64,000 nucleotides of DNA from NCBI GenBank assembly GCA_019054805.1, contig JAHQIY010000004.1, positions 4,154,001 through 4,218,000 on the forward strand. Direction: 5' to 3'. This document shows, piece by piece, positions 47,901 to 58,538 of this stretch. The stretch is from Brachionus manjavacas. Lineage: Eukaryota; Rotifera; Eurotatoria; Ploima; Brachionidae. The notes beneath the pieces were generated by a model. It was not told the origin of the DNA, made no database searches, and was given only the letters and a program-made list of their open reading frames with translations. Made by a program: the position numbers and the translations under genes. Each line of letters opens with the position of its first letter. Within the stretch, counting starts at the first letter, position 1.

Positions 47901-49081
47901 GTGCCAATTTAATATCACTGTGATTGTAAATGTCTTCGGCAAGTTTTCTGTCAAATTTAGGTGACGAAGAGTTGGAGCTTAATTCTAAATTTTCAATCAA
48001 ATATCGAGGGACAGTACGATATTCTTCATTTCCGGTTTCGGGATTAATAATTTGAATGGTGAATTTTTCAGGTGCATCCTTTACTGAAATGCCTGTCACA
48101 GTTGTCTTGTTATTTATTACAGATGTCATTTCCAAAGTTGATTTGACCAATTTTCTCTTATCCAAATCTTCATTAGCCTCTTTGTCTGTATCTTTGTCTT
48201 CATCTATTTTATCAACTCTCAAACTTGATTTGACTAGTTCTTGTTTATCAAGATGGGTGTCGTACTCGCTGGTCTGAGTGTAGCCTATTGAATAGTCTTT
48301 TTTGTTCTGTATACTGAATCTTTCTTTGATTTTATTACTTCCTTCCGGGTCACTTTTAATGGTGGCCTTGGTTTTAGCAATTAAAAGTTGATGCAAAGGG
48401 GAGCTTTCAGCTGACGAATAGTCATTCATTGTCTGAGTGGATCGATGTATTGAATTTGATGTATATAAAGTCTGTGATCCGATCGATCTTGTCGTTGCAA
48501 TTGGTACTTGTTTGCGGTGTGAAGAAATTGATCGGGAACGCGGAACAGGTATAGAGGGATCGTTGTAGCGGGAAAAACTAGTAAACTCTGTACAAGGATC
48601 ATAGGAATATTTCTCAATTGGGCAATTGTCATTTAGCAAAATTTTCAATTGTTCCTGTCGTTCCTCCTCAGTCATGTAGGTGAAGCCGAGAACCTCAACT
48701 TCGGAATAAACAGCGTCCATTTGTCCCTTGACTTTAATGTCCTTGAAGCTGAGATCGGTCTGTATTTGACTGTCCAAGTATTGTGTAATTCTTGGTCGTT
48801 GCACGTTCAAAGAAACAACATCATTGTAGTTGGAATATTTTTGGGCTCTTGGAGGATCCATTTTTGGAATTTTTTCAAAAGTTACTTTATTGACATTAAC
48901 CAAAATTTGATCAGGCGATATGTTGTAATCTTGGTCGAGCAATTCACTGATTTGCTTGTGTAGGTCAGGACGCAAAATTTCGTCTTTTTTCAGGTTAGAA
49001 TCTTAAATTAAGATGATGAATAATTAAAATATGTGATATCAAATAATTACTTTTTTGTTTTTTTGAATCAGGTATATTCAT
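41906..49081 (-). CDS. Unrecognised large protein (about 1,986 aa) with tandem domain and LKKN repeats
   Basis: Proposed exons are 49081-49051, 49001-46657 and 45490-41906. Exon 1 gives MNIPDSKKQK and joins A|AT at phase 1. The second junction, donor ATT|GTAAGC to acceptor ATCATAG|AAT, is phase 0 on both sides. That makes one frame of 1,987 codons. If the donor is not used, exon 2 stops three codons on (46648), giving 794 aa. The first half is Ser/Asn-rich and charged. Between 47041 and 47727 it repeats about five times a unit around SNLKKNTIEKNIP, reminiscent of beta-thymosin/WH2 actin-binding motifs. The second half has a Lys/Glu coiled-coil-like stretch, a GSNR/NTSNN low-complexity segment, and two copies of a ~90-aa domain (44332-44060, 43957-43685) with YVEE, NWR, RKYVID and YYIV. 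The C-terminus (about 42770-41910) looks folded. No signal peptide or membrane segment is seen. Function unknown. Confidence 0.7.
43685..44332 (-). repeat. Tandem ~90-aa protein domain, two copies
   Basis: Copy 1 (44332-44060) and copy 2 (43957-43685) lie 125 codons apart. Shared positions are YVEE-x-(D/E)-L, E-x-G-x-x-I-L, NWR, Y-I-x-(E/Q)-x-D-I, RKYVID and YIV. The alternating pattern of hydrophobic residues suggests beta strands. I do not recognise the fold. Confidence 0.75.
45491..46656 (-). other. Intron (or intergenic gap) within the large unknown gene
   Basis: AT-rich, no ORF. It is read as an intron because both flanks are phase 0 and the downstream frame stays open past any ATG up to the acceptor. 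Confidence 0.6.
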
Positions 49082-51756
49082 CTCTTTCTCATTTGAGACT
49101 CAAAAATTTATTTGAAATTTCGAAATATTTCATAAAATTTTCGCCTAATCTTTCTTTTTCTTTAAAAAAAAAATTTGATAATAAAAAACTATGTCGTAGT
49201 TTATAATGTAGGTAAATATTTTTAGCTAAGCACAAGCTGAAAATATTGGTGATAAAATGAGTTGAAAAAATAATCTATGCAGGTGATGGATCGGTTTATT
49301 ATGGGAGAAATAAATTCATCGAGAAAAAGAGTGGAAATAAAGCGGGAGTACTAGAGCGCACGGAGCCTAATTTGGTAAACATTGAATAAAAATTATGGAA
49401 TATCATTATAAAATTCAACCATTTTAGTTATGTATTGATTATGTAATAGTAAAATTTAAATTAAGATTTTGTTTTATTTTCGAAATCTTAAATTTTGTAT
49501 CATTTAAATTTCTATTTTTTATTTTGTCAAATATTGTCATTTTGATATTTCAAAATGGTTTTTTTTCGTAACAAAAAAAAACTAATAGCTTAAATAATCA
49601 GTTGGATGTAATTTGAAAGAAGGTTGAGCTTTGAAATAATTAATTTAATTTGTTATGTAATATTAAGATACAGTTGCATGCTAAATTTAATTATTCCTTT
49701 TTCCGAAATTGACATAAACATTCAAAAGCTAAATAATATTTTTAATTAATAGTTTGAATAAAAGCGAAAAAATAAAAGTTTAATTACAAGTTATTTGGAA
49801 AATTTTGATCAACTATTCAAATTATTTATCTATCTTCCGGTTTTTGGCTCTATGAAAATATAATTTTATAAACTATATCAGAAAAGAAACATTTAAAATA
49901 TGTCAATCGAGAAATTTAGATTTAATTGAGTAATAAAAAATTCAAATTTAGAAATTATAAATTTTGAAAACATAATAAAGATATGTTGCTCTCATAAAAC
50001 ATTCGAGTGATAATTTGAAAACAAATATAAATTAAAAAATAGCATTCAATTTTTTTGATTCGAAACATTCAGCAAATTAAAAATTTTCTCCCAAATAAAT
50101 GCATTTTTTCTACTAAATTGTATAAAATTTAATTAAAACAATTCAATTAAATGATTCATAGAATTTTTCTTATTTCACAGTAATGAAAATTAAAAACTTT
50201 AACACCATTTTTTTTCTTAATTGAATTTAAACAAAAGAAAAAATCTTAAAAAAAAAAGTTGAATATTCTAGAAATTCTTCATAAAAAGCATAATTTAGAT
50301 ACTATTATTTGAATCTTGAAATGCTTTAAATGAACAAAAATAATTTAATTACTTCAATAAGATTTCAAACTAACTGTAAAAATTGTTCTATGACTAAACC
50401 AAACTAAATTTTTATTTGTACTCTCCTTCTTTAAATATTAAAATTGTTTATTTTTACAAGAAAATCGGGCTCTTGTTTCCCATTATTTTGCATTCATTAA
50501 ATAAGCTCATTAAACATTCATTTTGATTAAAATATCGATTTTTACCTTTTTGAGTGCTTGGTAAATATTAAAATTACGCAATAGTGAATCATTTTTAAAA
50601 ACACTTAATTAACTCAAAGTTGACATTAGACTTTGTCACATATAAAAGCCCACTGAAACACAAAAATATAAAATTTCAAATTAAATAGACATTAATTGCA
50701 TTTATCTTTTTGAGTATGGAAAATTTTTGTTAAAATTGTTGTGCTAACCTGTTTCACAAAAGTTGCTTTATCTTGTAAAAAAAAATTATTCTTCAATTAA
50801 AATATATAGCGCGAGTTAACTTCAAAAATAATTTTAGATGATGAGAATTAGAGAGAGTCGTTTCGAATTACTTTGGGTCTTGAATGAGAATAATTTAACT
50901 TTTTCATATTTCCTTGCCTTGAGTATCTTAGAGATTGAAATGTCAAGCTGAAATACTTTATTTCGGGACAAAAATTTAATGTTCTGTCCTTCTGAGGATT
51001 TAAAAAAAAGAAAAAAAGATGCTTGGGCTTTCTTCTAAATTTTTGCTCAGGTAAATCAGAAAATTAACGTAAAAGCTTATATTCTATGATTGCTTAGAGC
51101 AAATTACTTAATTCCATTGTTTGCTTTAAACCATGAAATTGAAATTTGAAAAAATATAAAACATAATTTAAAATTTATGACTTTAGAATTTCGATTTTTT
51201 TTAAATTTTACAGTCACTATTGTAAGTATTCTCTAAAGTCAGTTTATTCAATCCATAATTTAAAACAAATTTAATTTAGAATTTTTTAAAATAAATTTTA
51301 TTTAATCTAAATTCTGATGTTATCTTTTTTAGAACAAAAGAATCTCAAAAAATCTGCACCAAATTTGAGCTATCACTGAGAGAACTTAAAAATATCGTAA
51401 TAAATTAGATAAAGTAATGGGATCTATTTATCAAGTCTAACTTACAAGCTATCATTTTCAAGTTAAGCAAATTTTTTGATTTATAAATATGATTTTAAAT
51501 GGCATTTAAATAACTCAGTAAGTTAAAGCTTTAACTTTTATGAAAAAAACAATTCGAAATATATAAATTTTTATTGTAATTTTATTCAAAATAAAAACTT
51601 CTAAACTAAAAAAATAATTTTTTTGTTAAAAGCCTCTACCTTTTAACCACACTAAAAGGTTGCTTGTTGAATATGCAGAATTGATCGATTCCGTCTTACC
51701 AGGAATTTCTGTAATAACTTATTTGACTTTTTCAATAAAGCGATATTTAAAAAAAA
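49082..51756. other. Gene-free stretch with possible 5' leader
   Basis: AT-rich except for about 49270-49375, which is distinctly GC-richer and may be promoter or untranslated leader of the large minus-strand gene. No coding exon seen. Confidence 0.45.
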
Positions 51757-51762
51757 TTTATT
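51757..51762 (-). terminator. Putative poly(A) signal of the CIMIP2-like gene
   Basis: AATAAA on the minus strand, 46 nt after the stop codon, the same spacing as for GPN1. Confidence 0.5.
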
Positions 51763-51807
51763 CAATAAAATGTTAAATGCATGATCAATATACTGGTAGA
51801 AATAAAT

Positions 51808-53061
51808 TTAGCAAATAAATGTTTTTGGAGGGTTCTTGTCCATATAATCGCCAAAACTGGGGGCCGTGTGTGAACAAACCGGCAGACTTCGAGTCGTGTC
51901 TCCATACGTATTTCCGAATTCAAATTTGCGTCCTCAAATTAAAATTAACTAATTTTATGATTTATAATCTAAATTTAACTAAACAATTTTACCATGAATA
52001 TATCCCTTTTTTACAGAAAAAAAATAATTTTGACTTAAAATAAAGAAAAAAAGTTACTGTGTATTTCGGTATCATTCCGGGTTTTACATATATTTTTTTA
52101 CTCGCTGGCTTCGATACATCCAGATAATCAATCATAGACTCTGATCTTTGCGGAAACAAAATGAAAAACTTGAAATTAAAGCTTGACAAAAATACCTTTC
52201 AAAATGAACACTCTTCTTCAAATCTACTGAGGTCTTTGATCTCAGGTAGTCATTTTGAAACTGATTCAAGCCTCTCTCTGTGGTAAGGTGGTATCTGGAA
52301 CCAAGACCGAGCTCTGTTGGCTTTATTTTCGGAATATACCCAGTGTATCCCGGAATTGGAGGTTCGGTAAATTGACGCTTGTCATCTTCGAAAAAAATCT
52401 TGAGTTTTTTATTAAAAAATGAAAAAATAATCTACTTTGGTAATTTGTTAGATCTCGATCAGTTTTTAATGCCAGTTTTTCTCTCAAATCATGGCTATCA
52501 GCTATTGAAGTATATTTAGGCTGTGAGTTTACATAAGTCATCAAATCACTGTCTTTTTTTAACTTAGAATCTTTTTCATGCAAGAAATTATCTATACAGT
52601 CATCACACTCAATTTTGTATCTATCACTAAAATGAAATTTTCTTGACGGAATGTAGCCTAAACAAAAGCTTAAGATTTATTTAAATTTGACAGTGATAAA
52701 AGTACCCGTGTATCCTGGTACCATGGTCTCGGTCAATTTATTACCAGTTGTGGCCTTGGGCAAAGCAGATTTGTAAGCCCTGGTCTCGGCCGAAGCCAAT
52801 GGCAGATCTAAAGCAGATTTGTGACGCTGCTTGATCGATGCGAACTTTTCAGCTAGAATGTGTGTTTGGTCACCATAAGTGTGACCACTGTTGTATTTAA
52901 ACTGATGAATGTAGCCTCCATATCTAAGAATAAGATGTTGATAGAAGGTGAATTTTTAAATTGATGAATGGGTACCCAGGAACCTCTGTGCCAGGCTTCA
53001 AGTTGGAAAAACTTCGACGCGCTTCAATGGTTGGGCCGCCGCCAAATGTTATCGTAGTCAT
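51808..53061 (-). CDS. Ciliary microtubule inner protein 2-like (FAM166 family)
   Basis: Seven exons (53061-52976, 52923-52706, 52657-52436, 52385-52196, 52145-52058, 52005-51993, 51932-51808) join without a phase error to 313 aa. The protein repeats a P-G-Y-x-G-Y-I-P/H module: VPGYGGYIHQ, VPGYTGYIPSRKF, IPGYTGYIPKI and MIPKYTGYIHGRKF. Two of these continue into the family's G-x-T-Y-G-D-x-T motif (GHTYGDQT, GNTYGDTT). The modules match the DUF2475 family (FAM166/CIMIP2), small proteins that bind inside doublet microtubules of motile cilia. The repeat boundaries coincide with introns, and exon 6 is just 13 nt, supplying GYIH. No membrane or signal segment is present. An acceptor-like AG sits 13 nt before the ATG. 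Confidence 0.85.
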
Positions 53062-56000
53062 TATGCAAAGTTATCTAACAATTGACAATAAATCGATTGT
53101 TTTTATAGGTTTTCTGTTATTTTAGAAATTATTTGCTAAAGAAAATCACTAAGTATTTTTTTGAATGGTTTTGGCAAAACAGCCAACTGTCGTTAAAGCA
53201 TAATCAGGGTTTAGTTTGGAAATTTGAAAATAAATTTTACTTCTTAGAAACTTGTTTTGTTTTTTATTAATGCAAGAACTAATTGCTTTTTATTAGAAAC
53301 TTTAACAGATTTCCATAGTAACTTTTTTTGTAAATGGTAAGAATTAGAGCATAGTTACCACAACATGATGGCAAAGGCTTGTAAAATGAGTTTCTGCAGT
53401 TGTTTGAAGTAAATTGTGAAGTGATGATTAGATTTGAGAAATGCAAAAACAATTTTTAATGTTTTTTTTTTCAAATAAAGTCATTTCCGTAGATTAATTT
53501 GCTAATGAAATACTTGATCGAAAAATGAAGTTCTATCTCGTTTACATTCGAATTTGAATGTAATTTTAATGCTTAGTGAAAAAACAAAAATTTTTTCCAG
53601 TTTTCAATCGAATCCTTAGTAATAAATATTTGATTAAAACTTGGTTTATTCGTTTGCCAGTGGCATTTTTTAATTAATTAATTCTTTATTATATAAAATT
53701 TTCCTTTTTTTTTGATTCAAAACTTGAATTCATTTTTAAATCACTAATTTTCTGAGGGTAGAACTTTTAAGTCTAGAAAAAGATAGATAGATTTATTTTT
53801 AAATTCGCCTAAAGCCTTTTACACTAAAAAAAAACAAAAAAATAATACTGATTTTTATTTTATTAATAAACAGTACATATTATAGAAAATTAATATCTTT
53901 CATCAATGATTGCCACAAAAATCCATTTATGCTCTGAAACGAAGAGTTATTAGCGGTTATAGTCAAAAATTCAGTATAAAAGAACGGTCTCTATCTTCTT
54001 TCATTTTCTATCTTTAATTTTTTTGGTGAAAATTGAAAAAGTAAAAATTTATGGAAGAATTTTTATTAAAAAATAAGAAGGCATGAAACTAATCTAGATC
54101 GAAAACTTAAAATCTCTATTAAATAAATTTAATTTTCATATAAGTTTAAAAAAAAAAGGTATTTATTAAACATACATTGAATAAACACTAAAGAAATTTT
54201 AATTTTTAAGAACTAATATAATTTTTAAATTGTTTTAAAGTCAACTACATAATTAACATCTAAAAGAAAGGGTTAATTTTTCTATCGAATTGTTTAGAAC
54301 GTACTTAACGATTAAATCAATCTTTTAGTCAACGAACCAAAAATGTGTACTTTATAAATAGCATGTGAAAAAAATTAAATTAAAAATTATTTATTTTTAT
54401 TTTTTAAAATAATTATTTAAGCTATCAGCAACGTTTCTTAAATTAGAAGATAAATAAATTAAAAAATAAAATACAATTACAGCTTAAAAATTTTCGCCTC
54501 AATTTTGTGAGTTCAAAAAATATACAAAATTTGGTCTTTTTTAATTATTTTATTTAACAAGCTCAAAATTTTATCAATTTTCTGAAATAAATATCCCTAA
54601 AAATTGAGATCTCTGAATTATTTTTTTAAAATAAAATTTTTTTTAATAATTAAAAATATTTTAAAAATTTAATCTTAACTTCAAAAAATAAAATTTAACC
54701 ACGATCATCTAGCCGGCAGAAATAACCCTAGTGGCCTGTTGCGTGGAATCAGATAAAAAATATAAGTCATAGGAAAATTGTTTAATAGTTATCAACGCAT
54801 AAATGAACATATTTTGAAAAAAAAACTGATTATAAATTCTATAATCTAATGACATAAAATTCTTCCAAACAATATAAAAGGGTTGATTTTTAGCATTTCT
54901 ACTATTTCTAGTTTGTTTAAAAAATTTTAAAATTTTGCAATATAATTTTAAAGTATTATTGTAGTTTTCTTCAAGTATTCTTGAAGTATTTTTGGAGCAT
55001 TATTTGCAAAACAATTCTACCAAGATTTCTAGAATACTGTTTATTAAATTTAATGCATTACAATATTCTTAAAAATTGCTTAATTTAAAGATATTCGGGA
55101 TGCATTCTGGAATAAGGTTTGGAAAACGCTTAAAAAAAAAATTCTTAATTTTAAACTCTGTGCCTTAATTTGTGAGACACTTGTAAGCCCAATAAAATAA
55201 TTAAAAAAAATAAGTTGCTCAAAATAAACGCAAAAAATGTTTCAATTTAAACTTAAATTTGCTTCAAAACTAATAATTTAAATCAACATTTATGGCTCAA
55301 TAAACTAAGAAAAAAAATTCGTCCAAAAAAATCCGAAATTGAAAGCCTAACTAAATAAAATTTAAAAAATAATATTATTTAAAAAATTTTGCTATACTTT
55401 AGAATTCAGTTCAGCTTTAGCTAGGCTTTTTAATTTATTTAAAATATAAATATAAATGAAAATTTCTTTGTCCCTCAAGAATTTATCTTGATCAGCTTAA
55501 AAGATTTAAATTTATTTAAACTTAAACAGTGAATTGGATTCATCAGTAAGATTTTGTATCTAAGTTAAAAATTCAGTAGAATTTTATCGGCAGTTAAAAT
55601 TAATCTTCACAAAACTTTCTCATATGTCATGTGTCGATCTTCAGATATAGACTCCAAACTAAAATCGCTTATTCTAAATTAAATTATCAATATTTTAAAA
55701 TTTTCTTAGGAAAAAATTGCATACTCGTTGAAGAATTTTACATTAGCGAAAAAGAAATATCCGATCTTTATTTGACCACAACTTAAATCTGCAGTTCCAT
55801 TGTGAAAAAGTCCAAAACCTTAAATTAAACAAGTTTAAATGCCAGTATGAAGATTTAATCGACCGGGACTAATAGACTTGTTTGGTGCATCATTTAATCT
55901 CATTTAGATTCAAAAAAGAATGTATGGAAGTGGGAGATAATGATAGCGTGAAAAAGGACTTTTTAAGAATTAAGTCATAACTAAAACCAACAACTTGAGA

Positions 56001-58538
56001 CGATACAAATCTAGAATCCAGAACGAATGTTTAAATGACACGTCTTGTCATCATTTCTTTACCAAAAACGGAATTGATCGTCAACTAAGAGTTTTATTCA
56101 TAGTAAGGTGGTTCAAACCATAAAAAATTATTTTTACAGTAAAATATATTTTTTTAAGTTATTGATGTCTTAAGAAGTTGTAAAAAAATCTTAAAAGATC
56201 AATAAAAATCACTGATTAACAGATATATGCTTTTAATGTTTTTTAATATTTATTTAAACCATTGTTTCACATAGTCTGTAAGAGTATACGGTAATTTTTC
56301 TAATTTTTTGTTTGCTGAAAAAGTGTTTTTGGACACAATTTCATTTAATTTTTCTGATTGTATATATTTAATATTGTTTTTTCAGAAATTAGTTTTATTA
56401 CCCTAGCTTAAATCAACAAGCCTAAACTTGTCCCAATAAATCTCCTGATTTTACCAATTCATCTTATTTGGCTTTTTCTTATTAGGAAATTTTTTTCCGA
56501 AGATTTATTAAAAAAAAATTTTTCGTAAATTTTGGCTGAATGAGTTCTTGTAAACAATATTTCTACTTGTTGATGACAAAATCCGAATTCCTGAGTTTAA
56601 AGCACGGACCAATCTGCAAGAATGTAAGGTATAAATACAGTTTAATAAATTATTCATCTGGTGTCTAAAATATGATATTGAATTTTCTTACAAACTTTGC
56701 AAAAATTACAAAAATTACTTTTTTTTCATTTAATGAGATTGACGAAATTAAGCTTTATAGAATTTGATTGTGAAACAGCATGAAAAAAATATGTTTCAAT
56801 AAATTCAAAGCTGATATTATATTCGAATAAAATATAATATAATAATAATGTCAATTATTTGAGAAGTCTTTTTTTTGGATCCATATCAAGACTAGAATGA
56901 AGATTTAGTCCTTACTTTCGACAAAATGATAAATTTTGATAAGAATGTGAAACACGCTAAAGCATTAAATCGAGCTAAATTATTTAATAATAATCATAGC
57001 TTAATTAAAAAGAAAAAAATGAAAAAGAAAAACACGATTTTCATGTAAATATTAAAGGAAATTTTTGAAATTATTGAGATGACAAAATTGTGAAATAATT
57101 CCAATTAAATAAGAAAGAAAATTTTTTTTTCATTTGATCTGTCCTTTTTCATTGATATGTAATCGAAGATTTTTTTCGACCATGCTGAATTTAGGAAATT
57201 AATTTTATTTATTTATTTGCTTAAAATATAATTTGATTATAATTAAGGAACAATTTTTAGGGAAAATTCGAATGGAGTGCTGAATTTTTTTTGGTCAGTT
57301 TTATCAATTGAGTTTTTGTTAAAATGCGTCAAACAATCTTGAATTATCACTCAATTCAAAAGGAAAAAATCAAAGTTTTTGAGGTCTAGTTACTGGAAAA
57401 ATTCTTTTTCTCAAATTTTAGTTAACCTTTATTGAGTTTTTTTCATCTATTTAGAAAAAAGCTAAATATAATATTAAAAAATAGGATAGATAAAAAAATG
57501 ACTAGATAAAAAATTTAAAGTTGGGTGGGCTATGTAATATTATGCGATTTTTTAATGAATCTATGTCAACACCAGGTCAAACATATCAGATAAATGCTAT
57601 TTCTAAAGCTTCTTCAAATTTACAAAACAAATAAAAAATTATTTACTTCAATCGTTCATTTATTAAATAGTTTTATTCAATTTATTCACATAATTTTAAA
57701 TTTGTTCACCTAATTCTATTTTGGTTCATTACGTGAACAAAAAAAAATAGGTGAATAGATAGTTCAGAAAACTTGAGAACAAGAATTGTTGGCGTAATAG
57801 GTAAACCATAGTTCACCTAACCGACTAGATCAAGTTTTTCAACAATTGATAAATTTTAATCTAAATAAATTATTTATCTTTTTTTTCTTGTCTTATTTAA
57901 GTTTATTTTAACTTTTTTTTATATTTTTTATTATGAAGGAGCATTAGCTCGGTACAGATAAACAAATGAATAAATTATTTAAAATCTAAAAAAAGAATTT
58001 TCACTATTTTTTTCAAATTTCCATAAAAAATTAAATTCAATCTATTTCATTATCAAGTTTAATTTCAAATATGAAAATGCTTGCAATATTAACTTAAAAT
58101 AATTTTTTTGAAACATCGCACTTTTTCAATGTTATTTCAAAATTGGATACACTTTGCTATTCAAACACAAGAAATTAAACCATTTTCAAATTTATTTATG
58201 TTCAAATATTATATTCGAACCTAATTGTCATTCGAAGGCCACTTATTCAAATATCAGTTCGAATATACACATATGATTTTATCAAAAAAAAATTTGACTC
58301 GCTTACTATTTAAGTAATCTAACATGCTTAATAGATTCAAAATTTTTTTTATTTTTACCTTATAACAATTAAAGAAAAGGAAAGTATTTTTTTTAAAAAA
58401 TTAGGATTTTTGATTTGGGCTATCATTTAACAAATAGAAATTTTCTTTTTTGAGATTTAATGTTCAATTTTTTTTCTAAATGATCAAAAAGTTGATTTAA
58501 TGAAAAACGATCAAAACAAAAAAGTTGAAACAAATAAT
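53062..58538. other. Gene-free AT-rich region
   Basis: About 5.5 kb with no convincing exon or RNA gene. A weak foldback around 57695-57765 has TTCACCTA and TAGGTGAA arms around GTTCA-TTACG-TGAAC. Confidence 0.5.

Noticed and set aside
51660..51715. Nine-base exon-like segment AAATTCCTG with acceptor and donor
   Set aside because: The CIMIP2-like frame already closes at a stop upstream of it (51808) with correct family features, so it is probably chance.
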